Numbered from the stretch's first letter, positions 21,691-32,134 are shown. The stretch: DNA of 64,000 nt from Lunularia cruciata (GCA_948567375.1 OX419756.1:71278552-71342551); one strand, 5' to 3'. Notes: generated by a model not told the origin, from the letters alone. Translations and numbers: made by a program.

Positions 21691-22130
21691 TGGCAGAGTA
21701 GCGTAGGATGCGCTTGATAGGCATCACCACTCGGACACTTGTGAGCCCTGTGCATATTGAGATGATTCAGGCGCATGCTGGGGGCGATGGACCGAGTGGA
21801 CATGGTATTCTTGGGACACATCCAGTAGCTACTAGGGAGAGTGGTCTACTTGGAGTCCATCCAGGTGAGCGTGGGCTACTTGGATTACACCCTTGGTCCA
21901 CATGGGATGCAGCCAGAGGACGTATGGAGCTTGCAGCCAGAGTGGAGGGAGTTTTTCACACAGAGGTTGGGACCTCTAGTGGTCAGGAGCATGACACCAT
22001 TGCTCCCAAGGGCCCAGTGTAGCAGCCAGTCAGTACGTCTTCCACTCCTACTACAGTTACAGAGGATACTTGGGAGCCAGATCTTGGACCCAAGCTTACT
22101 GGAGAGGAAAGACGGAGGGTTTGGAGGTTC
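21691..22130 (+). pseudogene. P1 linker between methyltransferase and lost RT
   Basis: The frame continues with about 145 residues, including GLLGVHPGERGLLGLHPWS, a short internal repeat, then LGPKLTGEERRRVWRFL. P2 and P3 have the same block. I recognise no domain. It ends at an in-frame junction (22128-22133) where about 1.18 kb of RT is deleted relative to P2 (P2 26650-27833). Confidence 0.7.
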
Positions 22131-22802
22131 TTGAGGTTTGGTAACCCCTTCACTCTCATCATTGATCATCAGCCGCTGAAGTGGTTGATGGAGTCCGACA
22201 AGCTTTCAGGGAAGCTTGCACGATGGGCTTTGATTTTACAAGAGTATGATTTCACGGTTGTTCACAGACTTGGAGTGGTGAACCGTGATGCAAATGGGTT
22301 GAGTAGAAACCCATGTCCCAGCCAGCAGGATCAGACCGGAGCACGTTGGCATGGTGAGACAGATGAGGAGATGGTGCCAGGTTGGCATGCATCGGCCTTT
22401 CTGTGTATATTTGCAGAGACTTTGGTGGTATCTCTCTCAGCGCATACAGGAGGAGTTATTGAGGTCACAGATCCAGAGAGTGAAGATATTGGTATAGTTC
22501 AGCGAGACATTCATGATGATGTCTTAGTGATGGACTATCTTTGCACTGGTGTTGTGGGTGGCACAGTTGGGGCCAAGGAGAGAGACCGTGTTCTTCAGCA
22601 AGCCAGGCGGTTCAGATTGGAAGGTAGACACCTTTTGCGTGTATGGGAGGATGGTAGAGTGCGAGTAGTACCACTTCCATCACAGAGACCACAGTTGGTC
22701 CGTCATGCTCATGAGGAGCTAGGACATTTTGGAGTAAAGCGTACATATAGCTTACTTCAGAGTCATTATTGGTGGCGTGGTATGCAGACCAAGATACAGT
22801 AG
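22131..22802 (+). pseudogene. P1 RNase H end and integrase zinc domain
   Basis: Open for 223 codons. It starts in the middle of RNase H (FTLIIDHQPLKWLM, then VVHRLGVVNRDANGLSR, the typical end of the domain). A tether follows and then the HHCC integrase N-domain (HAHEELGHFGVKRTYSLL with YWWRGM). The Cys pair (CVVC) lies just after a TAG at 22801 shared with P2. The frame is the same as upstream of the RT deletion, so the deleted polyprotein would have remained in phase. Confidence 0.85.
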
Positions 22803-22883
22803 TTTGTTGCCAGATGTGTGGTTTGTGATCGAGTTAGAGCATCATTCAATGCTCCTACGCCATAGTTACACCCATTACCTATC

Positions 22884-23803
22884 ATGGGATTGGGTTACCG
22901 TTGGAGTTTGGACTTTGCCGGACCTTTACCGCTGACTGTGAGACATCATCGGTATGTTTTGGTGATGGTGGAGCACTTCTCCAAGTGGATTGAGTTGGTG
23001 GCACTTCCTGACAAGTCTAGTGAAGGGACAGCTTACTCGTTCCTGGATCGAGTTCTTAGTCATTTTGGTGCACCAGCTGAGTTTTTGATTGATCAGGGTA
23101 CAGAGTTCTTGGGAGAGTTTCAGGTCTTGTGTGACAAGGCTTTGATTGATCATTGTACTACATCCCGAGATCACCCTGAGGCAGATGGCTTAGCAAAGAG
23201 AGTGGTTCAGACGGTGAAGAGAGGATTGCGAAAGTATGGTTTGCAAAGAGGCCACTTGGGAGATTGGGATCTCCAGTTGCATTGGTTGGCCATGGGCTAT
23301 CAATTCAGCCAGCAAGCCTCCTTAGCATCCTTCTCTCGGTACTTTCTACTCTATGGACAAGATCCAGATTTACCAACAGCCATTTGTCAAGATGCTACTG
23401 TAGTTTTGGACTTGGATGACCCAGATGTATGGATGAGCATATGTTTTCAGCGGGCAGAGATCTTTTGGAGAGTTGGAGAGGCCACTTGGGAGATTGGGAT
23501 CTCCAGTTACCTTGGTTGGCCATGGGCTATCGGTTCAGCCGGCAAGCCTCCTTAGCATCCTTCTCTCCATACTTCCTACTCTATGGACGAGATCCAGATT
23601 TACCTATAGCCATTCGTCGAGATGCTACTGTAGTTTTGGACTTGGATGACCCCGATGTATGGATGAGCGCATGTTCTCAACGAGCAGAGATCTTTCGGAG
23701 AGTGATGCCGATGGCCTTTGAGAACTTGGCAATTGCTCAACATAGAGATACTTTACGCTATGCTACCATTCAAGGAGGAGGTTATAGACCCTCGATCCAT
23801 TGA
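22884..23803 (+). pseudogene. P1 integrase core with 227-bp duplicated tract
   Basis: A DDE integrase core: WSLDFAGPLP (first Asp), FLIDQGTEF (second Asp) and RDHPEADGLAKR (Glu), all present. After HLGDWDLQL the sequence is present twice. The first copy (23247-23473) is, by eye, base-for-base the P2 version. The second (from 23478) is P1's own version and continues into the C-terminus (MPMAFENLAIAQHRD). The duplication throws the frame and kills the enzyme. Integrase joins element DNA to the target. Confidence 0.9.
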
Positions 23804-24178
23804 TTTCATCCAGGCGACTATGTATATCTACAGCAGACAGCACCGACGACACTTGATGTTTCTACAGGCCGCACTATCTTGAGAGTGCGTGAGGTTTTGC
23901 CATCTGGAGTCCTTGTGTTAGAAGGACGTGATGGTGTTGTTTGGAAGGATCATGTGCGCAATTGTGCGCCATGCCACCTCCCAAACATTGATGGTACTAT
24001 GGACCCAAGCTTGGCACTTGTACGTGCAGGCTTGAGGTGTATGTTATGTGGCTCTTCTGGTGGAGCTGCTACTATGTTAGTGTGTGATAGCTGTTTGAGA
24101 GGATGGCATATGGCATGTATGACTCCTCCCCTCACGGTGGTTCCTCAGGGACAGTGGTTATGTCCTAGATGTACTTGA
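23804..24178 (+). pseudogene. P1 integrase tail and PHD finger
   Basis: After a TGA at 23802, GDYVYLQQ and VREVLPSGVLVLEGRDGVVW form an SH3-like C-terminal module. Then a C4HC3 PHD finger runs 24038-24175: CMLC, CDSC, WHMAC and WLCPRC, all eight zinc ligands present, ending at TGA right after CPRCT. In chromoviruses the chromodomain sits at this spot, so a PHD finger here may play the same role of reading histone H3 to choose targets (inference). The same module occurs in P2 and P3, so it belongs to the element and is not a captured exon. Confidence 0.9.
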
Positions 24179-24335
24179 CCTATAGCTAGTTCATTCTTTA
24201 TATGGTATAGATTGCAGACAGGCGACTAACGATGGGGCTCCATAGCACCCGGCCTCCTGATCTTTGCCCATTAGAGGGTATACCATATAGTTAGAGTAGA
24301 TGGCTATCTAGAGTTAGAGGGACCTAACCGCCAGC

Positions 24336-24347
24336 TAGGGGGGCGAT
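24336..24347 (+). promoter_or_regulatory. P1 polypurine tract
   Basis: TAGGGGGGCGA lies directly before repeat B1 (TGTGGCAC at 24348). Position and composition fit the plus-strand primer of an LTR retrotransposon. Its place in front of B and not in front of A is one of the odd points of this family. Confidence 0.7.
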
Positions 24348-24452
24348 TGTGGCACTTTAGAGTCTATGTATGACTTATGTGTGAGTTGTGCTTCTATAGT
24401 GTATGATGTTGACAGCGATGTATGTTGTGTAGCGATGTATATACGCACGACA
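24348..24452 (+). repeat. P1 repeat B1 (105 bp)
   Basis: Starts TGTGGCAC and ends CGCACGACA. It differs from B2 (24905-25009) by one base in 105. Two bases (GC) separate it from A2, making the palindrome GACAGCTGTC over the junction. Confidence 0.95.
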
Positions 24453-24454
24453 GC

Positions 24455-24904
24455 TGTCACGTCATTTGTAGTTTCGGATCTAGTTGCTCGGACACTGGAG
24501 TTCCAGTGATAGTAGTTAGAGTTATTTCAATAGTATCTTAGAGACTACTTTCTGACGGTCAGATTTGGTGTTCGGGGTACTGACTTCATGGTGGGGCCCA
24601 CCGTCACTTTGCACCGTTTGCACCGTCAAGTGTGCCATCAGCAGGACCGTTAGGGTTTCAGGGCTAGCTCGAGTCTAGGGGTATAGTTTTGAAGGTGAGC
24701 TCTAGAGAGCTCACTTCTCTGATGTTGAGCCTTCGAGTTCATGGCTATGGTGGACAGAGGCCTACGAGGGTCACCTGGATTCTCTATGCTTGAGTGGGTG
24801 TGGCTTGAGTGTAATCAGTGCCCATTTGTTGGCAGTTTATAGAGTGACAGATCAAGTACTGATCTGAGTTGAGTTGAGTTGAGAATGTTAAGCAATCTGA
24901 TTAT
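24455..24904 (+). repeat. P1 repeat A2 (about 450 bp)
   Basis: A direct copy of A1 (15339-15789), starting TGTCACGTC. It ends GATTAT and runs straight into B2, skipping the whole internal region. Scattered differences from A1 are mainly C/T. Confidence 0.95.
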
Positions 24905-25009
24905 TGTGGCACTTTAGAGTCTATGTATGACTTATGTGTGAGTTGTGCTTCTATAGTGTATGATGTTGACAGTGATGTATGTTGTGTAGCGATGTATATA
25001 CGCACGACA
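24905..25009 (+). repeat. P1 repeat B2 (terminal)
   Basis: Second 105-bp B copy, ending CGCACGACA exactly at the target duplication GGGT (25010-25013). It forms the 3' end of P1. Confidence 0.95.
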
Positions 25010-25013
25010 GGGT

Positions 25014-25160
25014 CCATAGTACTATCAATGTTTGGGAGGTGGCATGGTGCACAATTGCACACATGATCCTTCCAAACAACACCATCACATCCTTCTAACA
25101 CAAGGACTCCAGATGGCAAAACCTCATGCACTCTCAAGATAGTGCGGCCTGTGGAAACAT
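25014..25160 (-). pseudogene. P2 integrase tail before the PHD finger
   Basis: Encodes TILRVHEVLPSGVLVLEG and DHVCNCAPCHLPN, matching P1 23870-24000, and stops at P1's insertion point (GGTCC). Changes from P1 are mostly C-to-T at former CG sites. It belongs with 15163-15334. Confidence 0.88.
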
Positions 25161-26540
25161 CAAGTATCGTTGGTGCTATCTACTTTTAGATATACATAAT
25201 CTCCTGGATGAAATTGATGGATTGAGGATCTATAACCTCCTCCTTGAATGGAAGCATAGCATAAAGTATCTCTATGCTGAGCAATCACCAAGTTCTCAAA
25301 GGCCATCGGCATCACTCTCCAAAAGATCTCTGCCCGCTGAAAACATATGCTCATCCATACATCTGGGTCATCCAAGTCCAAAACTACAGTAGCATCTTGA
25401 CAAATGGCTGTTGGTAAATCTGGATCTTGTCCATAGAGTAGAAAGTACCGAGAGAAGGATGCTAAGGAGGCTTGCTGGCTGAATTGATAGCCCATGGCCA
25501 ACCAATGCAACTGGAGATCCCAATCTCCCAAGTGGCCTCTCTGCAAACCATACTTTTGCAATCCTCTCTTCACCGTTTAAACCACTCTCTTTGCTAAGCC
25601 ATTTGCCTCAGGGTGATCTCAAGATGTAGTAAGATGATCAATCAAAGCCTTTTCACACAAGATCTGAAACTCTCCCAAGAACTTTGTACCCTGATCAATC
25701 AAAAACTCAGCTGGTGCACCAAAATGACTAAGAACTTGATCCAGGAATGAGCAAGCTATCCCTTCACTAGACTTATCAGGAAGTGCAACCAACTCAATCC
25801 ACTTGGAGAAGTGCTCCACCATCACCAAAACATACTGATGATGTCTCACAATCAACGGTAAAGGTCCAGCAAAGTCCAAACTCCAATGGTAACCCAATAC
25901 CATGACAGGTAATGGATGTAACTGTGGCATATGAGCATTGAATGATGCTCTAACTTGGTCGCAAACCACACATCTAGCAAAAAACTACTATACCTTGGCT
26001 TGCATACCACGCCACCAGTAATGACTCTAGAGTAAGCTATATGTACGCTTTACTCCAAAATGTCCTAGCTCCTCATGAGCATGACGGACCAACTGTGGTC
26101 TTTGAGATGAAAGTGGTACTACTCGCACTTTAACGTCCTCCCATACACGCAAAAGGTATCTACCCTCCAATCTAAACCGTTTGGCTCATTGAAGAACATG
26201 GTTTCTCTCCTTGGCCCCAATTGTGCCACCCACAACACCAGTGCAAAGATAGTCCATCACTAAGACATCATCATAAATGTCTCACTGAATTGTACCAATA
26301 TCTTCACTCTCTGGATCTATGACCTCAATACTCCTCCTGTATGGGCTGAGAGAGATACCACCAAAGCCTCAGAAAATATACATAGAAAGGTAGATGCATG
26401 CCAACTTGGCACCATCTCCTTATCTGTCTCACCATGCCAACGTGCTCCGGTCTGATCCCGCTGGATGGGACATGGGTTTCTACTCAACCCATCTGTATCA
26501 CGGTTCACCACTCCAGGTCTATGAACAACTGTGAAATCAT
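25161..26540 (-). pseudogene. P2 integrase
   Basis: In element order: GVVNRD-type RNase H tail (near 26511), HHCC region, WSLDFAGPLP, FLIDQGTKF, then DHPEANGLAKR with a stop just before it (TTS-stop at about 25620), and HLGDWDLQLHWL. All three catalytic acids are readable but the frame is closed by stops at about 25980 and 25620. Coordinates 25314-25540 are the source-like partner of the tract duplicated in P1. The sequence continues into 25014-25160. Confidence 0.88.
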
Positions 26541-26544
26541 ACTC

Positions 26545-26814
26545 CTATAAAATCAGAGCCCATTGTGCAAGCTTTCCTAAAAGCTTGTTGGACTCCATCA
26601 ACCACTTCAATGGTTGTTGATCAGTGATGAGAGTGAAGGAGTTACCAAATAGGTAACATCGGAAATGTGCTACTGCCCAAACTGCTGCCATGCACTCTCC
26701 CTCATATGAACTATACTTCAACTCCACTGAATAGTTGGAGCAACTAGCATAGACCACCACAAACTCCTTCTCCTCATCATCATGTTGGGTGAGCACCGCT
26801 CCAAGCTCCAACAT
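26545..26814 (-). pseudogene. P2 RNase H
   Basis: The frame reads LELGAVLTQHDDEEKEFVVV, then YSSYEGECMAAVWAV and LFGNSFTLITDQQPLKW, the usual RNase H order of Ty3/gypsy elements, with the catalytic Glu in the YEGE block and Asp in ITDQ. The first catalytic Asp (usually D-A-S) lies just upstream across a frame change. This part is deleted in P1 up to GNPFTL. Confidence 0.85.
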
Positions 26815-27850
26815 ACTCCAATCAGTATGAACCTCAAATGGTTGTCCTTTTGTCTGATCGGTCTCCTCAAAATAGGAACAGATGTCAACCTCTTCTTGAG
26901 CTTTACAAAAGCTCTCTCCAGCTCATCTCCCCAACACCACTCCTGTGTAAGCTTGGTCAGCTTTGTCAAGGCCTTGGCAATTGCACTAAATCATCTAACA
27001 TAGCGGTAATAGAAGTTTGCCAACCCAAGGAATGCTCGCACTCTGCTCAAGCCAAGGAATACGTGCAATAGCCTCCACCTTGGTCTGTTGAACACCAAGT
27101 CCTCTGGGGTAGATAGTGTGACCCAAATACTCAACCTGCTTGTGGAAGAACCTACACTTCCCAAGATGTAATCTAAGTCTATGAGATCTCAACCTCTCAA
27201 ACACCTCCAACAACTGTCTCTCATGCTCCTCCACAATAGTGCTATAGACCAAAATGTAATCAATATAACACTGAGCAAAATCCAATCCAGCTAGGATCCT
27301 ATCCATGACCCTCTGGAACTCAGCAAGAGCGTTCTTTAACCCAAACAGTAAGAACCTCCATTGATATAACACATCCTTGCCGTGAGGATCAATAGCCCAA
27401 AATGTTGTCTTGGACTTATCATCCTCCTTGATTGGCAACTGATGATATTCTGCTCGAAGATCCAAAGTATTGAAGACCTTTGCATGCCCAATCGCATAAA
27501 AAATCTCCTCTAGTGTAGGCATAGCATAACAATCAGCCCTAGTCTGTTGGTTGATAAGACGGTAATCTCCACACATCTGCCTATTTTTGTAGTTGCCATG
27601 GATATCATTCTTGGCTAGCATCACTGTCCCAAATGCATACTCTTTATGTGACATCTCCACCAAATTAGCCTCAAAAAGATCACTACTCTGGCTCTGAATC
27701 AATGTCCTCTCCATCTTACTATATTGATAAGGACGTCAGAAAATTGGTGTCTCGCTAGTCAGCTCAATCGATATACCAAGTCCCTTCAGAGCACCCAAAT
27801 CCTTCATATTGAAGACAAAACAACTCGTGCGACTCCTCAAAAACCTCCAA
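26815..27850 (-). pseudogene. P2 reverse transcriptase
   Basis: Copies element RNA into DNA. From 27714 leftwards: GTVMLAKND, RQMCGDYRLINQQT, FNTLDLRAEYHQL, FWAIDPHGKDVLYQWRF, FGLKNALAEFQRVMD, CYIDYILVYS, LHLGKCRF and VEYLGH, that is RT motifs 1-7 in order. The active site YxDD reads YIDY (TAC at 27256-27258 in place of an Asp codon), so catalysis is lost even in the long open stretch. A frameshift follows near 26995. The whole domain corresponds to the 1.18 kb deleted in P1. Confidence 0.92.
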
Positions 27851-28269
27851 ACCCTCCGTCTTTCCTCTCCAACAAGCTTGGGTCCAAGATCTAGCTCCCA
27901 AGTATCCTTTTTAATTGTTGTAGGAGTGGAAGACTTGCTAAATGGCTGCTACACTAGGCCCTTGGGAGCAATATTGTCATGCTCATAACCACTAGAGGTC
28001 CCAACCTCTATGTGAAAAACTCCCTCCACTCTGGCTGCAAGCTCCACATGTCCTCTAGCTGCATCCCATGTGGACCAAGGGTGTAATCCAAGTAGCCCAC
28101 GCTCACCTAGATGGACTCCAAGTAGACCACTCTCCCTAGTAGCTATTGGATGTGTCCCAAGAATACCATGTCCACTCGGCTCATAGCTCCCAGCATGTGC
28201 TAGAATCGTCTCGATAGGCACAAGGCTCACAAGTGTCCAAGTGGTGATGCTTATCAAGCGCATTCTCTG
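27851..28269 (-). pseudogene. P2 linker between methyltransferase and RT
   Basis: Same unrecognised block as P1 21691-22130, with GLLGVHLGERGLLGLHPWS, followed by KLVGEERRRVWRF and then a hydrophobic-poor stretch leading to RT. It may be the N-terminal extension of RT. Confidence 0.65.
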
Positions 28270-29250
28270 CTGCTTTGCCAAGCCAAGGCTCACAATCCAT
28301 GTCAAACAATTCAAGTCCATAGCCTGACCTAACACCTGATGCTTGGATGCCTCTGATACTGTTGGAACAGCCATAATACCGGTGCAAAAACCTATTGCCT
28401 ACTCTGTCTCATCAGCATTGGGCTCCACCAACTACTGTAACTGTAAGTCCCAAACAAGTCCAGGTCCTCCCTCTTGAAAAGCATGAGAGCCTGGGAAACT
28501 CATGAGTGTAGGAAATGTTTCTCTAGGCTATCCCACTAGGTTCACCACTGCCATAGGTGACCTATCAGCCACTACCACCGTCTGAGATTGACGCTCGACA
28601 TCCAAGATGTCATCAACAAAGATGTGGTCAAGTCACTAAATCCCATCATAAGCACGTTATAAAACCTCTCTAGGTAAGAGGTTTGTCCACCAAAGACGAA
28701 GGCGATGAGCCCGTGATCCCACTTTAGTTGCATCTAACAATACAATAGTTCCCATCCAAGAATAGACCTGATGTGTACTCGCCACCACTCTGGTGCAAGA
28801 ATCACCCATCAAAGGTATGTTCTCCAAAAGGTAAGCTAGAGAAACAGACTGATGAACCAAGAGATGTCATAGTATTCCTAACATATCCCAAAACACACTA
28901 GAACGAGGATCATGAAGACCCAAACTGCGGCCTGCACGTGTATGTCCCTAACATGGCCATCAAAAATCACCAAGTGAATAGGCCCATGTCTCTCTAGGTC
29001 ATGCATCCCCAGTAAGGAAATGTTTGCTGGTAGGGCCTTCCGGTAACCTCTGATTGCTGACATTGGTAATAACTCCGGATACCGTTAGGCCAAGTGTGCC
29101 ACATGATGTAGAGAGACTCGCCTAGCAGTCTCATCTCTCTCTACATACAAGTACCTTTGTACTCGTATACCTGCCTATAATACCGCAGCTAGTCCGGTGC
29201 TAATCCCACCAAACAATTCCAATAGACATATCCCCTCTATTGGATACTGC
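28270..29250 (-). pseudogene. P2 C5-cytosine methyltransferase
   Basis: Second copy of the methyltransferase. Motif I ICLLELFGGISTGLAAVL is intact (near 29225-29180). The block up to RHGPIHLVI is well kept. The PCQ motif IV is destroyed by a 1-base loss near 28960, and the Gln codon has become TAG (28948-28950). ENIP stands for motif VI, SRAHRLRLWW for motif VIII (with the Arg lost in P1), and motif X reads LGQAMDLNCLTW near 28320-28290. Stops also follow motif I. Comparing P1 and P2 shows which changes are recent in each. Confidence 0.87.
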
Positions 29251-30800
29251 CAAGCAATGAGTATGGTATCTAAAGGTGTCAAAGCAATTGACTCTAGAAG
29301 CTCATCCTCACACTTGTCTCTTGATGGTACAAAGGCTCCACTCCAAGCTTGTTGCACCAACTGATCTGCATGTTGCTGCAATGCCTCCTTGGACTCCACA
29401 ATGGAACATCCAAGGTGGATGGAACAATCCCACTTGTACTCCAAATCCAAGTGATCTCCTCTGGTACTGGAGTATCCTCTACATGGGCATTCCCCTCCAA
29501 CAAGTCACCAGGCCAAGTAACTGCACCATTGAAACCTAAAAGTGATGTTGCCATGGTCCCGGACTGTAGTGAGCCCAAACTACCAGTACTGAAATGTACT
29601 GGTAGGCGATATACCCATCCCTCACCAAACTGCCAACCAGGTCTATAGGAAGCTGTCACCTCCCAATAGTCAATGCTGAAACCCATGGGGTATAACACTG
29701 CTCATCCAACTAGCACATCATATGACTCAGCTATCATCGCAATAGCCTGAGCTCTCACCACCAAGCTATCAGTCGGATGACCAGGCTGAACCTGGACAAC
29801 AAGCTCCCCATGTGTGATGTACTATGTCAAACCACCACCTAGAGATGTCTGGATCTGAAATGGACACCTCTCCACATTAGTCTTCCGTAACTCTAGACTG
29901 ACCACTGCAACCTTCCCCAACATAAGGGGCTACGCACCAGAGTCTAACAAGACTCTCTGTGGTGTATAGATCTTCCTTGAAGGTCCCACTAAACGGAAAA
30001 TCCCCCTCTGTTTATCCAATAGGACAACACCAAGTGTGAACCGTGATCTCTCAAAGACCGGTCCAGCCGGCAACCCCTCTAGTCTAGCCGCTATTCCCTG
30101 CCATAAACCACCGGTCACTAAACGGATCCCATGCTCCTCAACCAAGTTGGCTCCACTACCAACCACCTTTGCTCTAGTAGTAGGAACCGCATCATCTCTA
30201 CTCTCACAAAGTGTGGTAGCCAACCAGAACACTGGGGCTGGGTCAACTCCCAATGTAAACATGTCACTTGCCGAAAAAAAAGGATGCCGCATAATCAGCT
30301 AAGCCGCTCCCAACATCATGCTAGACTCAATCTATGTAGTAGCAAGTGGCTAACTAGCAGGTAGTCTATCATGTACTCGATCACCACCTACCACACTTGC
30401 ACTGGGACGATGGACTTTAGGAACCATGGATGTTGTCTGCAATGCCTTTGATAGCATGAAATACTAGGGAAGTCTGACTTGTCTCCCAACCTCTCCTCTC
30501 TGTGGGTCCAACTCCACTGATGCTCCTCTAAGCTCTGGAGCACGTACTGCACTCCTAGTCACTGCTGCAGATGCATCCACCTATGCTGCTCCACACATGA
30601 AGTCCAAAGCATCTCTATCACCAGCATATGAGGTGGAAGCCTCAGCACCCGAATCTGATATCCTCTAAGCAATAGCCATACTAGCCAATCTTTGCTCCAA
30701 CTACTCAATCCGAGTAGCCATAGCTATATCAAAAGTAAGGGCAGGTACTGCACCGCTACTAGGTGTAGATCCTCTACCACCACTTCTACCACCTTGTCCT
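29251..30800 (-). pseudogene. P2 aspartic protease region
   Basis: The frame 30292-29930 ends in RVLLDSGA with the catalytic Asp. The following VVLYPMGFSIDYW and linker lie in 29698-29294, after a frame change at about 29700. The upstream linker (SVELDPQRGEVGRQV) is readable to about 30560. It matches P1 19407-20627 in order. Confidence 0.8.
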
Positions 30801-32134
30801 GCATGAACTGGAGCTCCTCTACTACCTGTCATAGCAGCCCTACCACTTTGTAACTCCGGGTGTAGGTCAAAACATTGATCACTAGTGTGACCAAATCTGT
30901 GGCAATGCTTGCATTGCCTCAGTGCTAGCTGTGATGCACCCGAGGTATCAGGTCCACTGCCCTAAGTACACTCTCTCTGATGGTGAGGTCCACCACAAGT
31001 CCAACAAGCAACACCACTACTCACTGGCTGCTACTGACCCAAAAATGAAGGTAAGGGTCTAACCACAATAGGCCCTCTACGCTCCACAAGATCTAGGATG
31101 TCCACCCTGTCCTCAAAAACCAACTAGGCGTGGTGCACTTTGTTGCACTCTAGAAGAAGTCACAACCATGGATGAGGTCTCCCTACCAAATCTAGATGTC
31201 ACTACCCTCTCTTCCACCATGTTGAGCTCAATACGCTCAGCCAAACCAAAGACCACTGCCAAAGTAAGCAAAGTAGCCTGTAACAATGTAGTATCATGAA
31301 CTCTACGTCGTAACTCCCTATCTAGTATCCCATACCAAAACTTGACTACCTAGGCCTCAGTAAATCCTTGAGTGAAACTGATCATCCACCTCATGTGAGT
31401 GTATGCCTTGCGTAGGCTCTCTCCATCCTTCCGCTGGAACTCTTGCAAGCTCCTCAGCTTGTCAGTCCGCACTCCTTGATAGTTCTGCCTCAACACTGGA
31501 AGAACTCCACCATGGGGTTAAACCCCAATACCACACCACCTCTTGTAGCAGTACCTCCACTCGTAGTAGCACTACCTCCAACTAGTGCACCTCCACTAGC
31601 TCCACTAACACTACTCAAGCTAGAGCTCGTAGGTATAGCCGATCTACTCTTGGCCACCAAACCTAAAGTGATAGAGACATAATTCAAAGACCAATACTGT
31701 CTCCATAACTCGATCTCCTCCAAATGAGCTCTCCTAAACTCATGGTAGTCATCCATTGGCGGACCCTCCAAGTGCTGAAACAACCCCTTCCATGCCATGA
31801 AGGGTGTAAACAAAGTCAGGTTCTGCATCTGTTGTAGATCACACCAACTATCAAACTCTTGGATGAAGTTATCCAACTCAATGGTACCCACTATACCAGA
31901 GCAATGCCTTGGGCCTTTGGAGGCCCCATAAATCTCATCCATGTCGCACAACAATGGTGCGGACACACCAAGTGCACTCTCAACTGAATAAGCTCTTGTG
32001 TCAAACTCCAACTTAGAGTCAATCTCCTCTCTCATAGGGACTTGAGATACAAGCTGATACCGAGCACCACTCCGAGTAAACCCACTGCATAATGCAAGGC
32101 TAGCTCCTCTAGAATCTCCAAAGAACTTTGTCAT
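30801..32134 (-). pseudogene. P2 gag
   Basis: Starts at ATG (32134-32132), MTKFFGDSRGASLA, with an uninterrupted version of the stretch that LTR A splits in P1. The capsid-like part (FIQEFDSWCDLQQM) is open to 31490. A serine/glycine-rich linker follows. After a TAG come two zinc knuckles at 31006-30968 (CWTCGGPHHQREC) and 30913-30872 (C-x2-C-x4-H-x4-C), the latter in the minus strand. It is the best preserved gag of the family here. Confidence 0.87.

Larger units (their letters stand above)
15339..25009 (+). mobile_element. P1: methyltransferase/PHD Ty3-gypsy element inside P2
   Basis: A 9.67 kb insertion, reduced to about 8.9 kb when solo LTR A is removed. It is flanked by a perfect 4-bp duplication GGGT (15335-15338, 25010-25013). 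The pre-insertion sequence is readable from the PHD region of the sister copies, which makes the borders exact. Order: A1, 1.3 kb leader, gag, protease, cytosine methyltransferase, RNase H remnant, integrase, PHD finger, B1, A2, B2. The RT core is lost by an in-frame deletion. It is non-autonomous, and stops show that it is also no longer expressed as a whole. Confidence 0.92.

Noticed and set aside
23429-23803. Independent second integrase gene in P1
   Set aside because: It is the second unit of the 227-bp duplication plus P1's own integrase end.
22131-24178. Tyrosine recombinase in the P family
   Set aside because: The recombinase position is filled by a DDE integrase with HHCC domain and D, D, E residues. 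No R-H-R-Y pattern was seen.
24905-25009. B repeats as separate small insertions (MITE-like)
   Set aside because: They begin TG and end CA, but both copies lie at fixed places in P1 and P2, and a target duplication is found only around the whole element.
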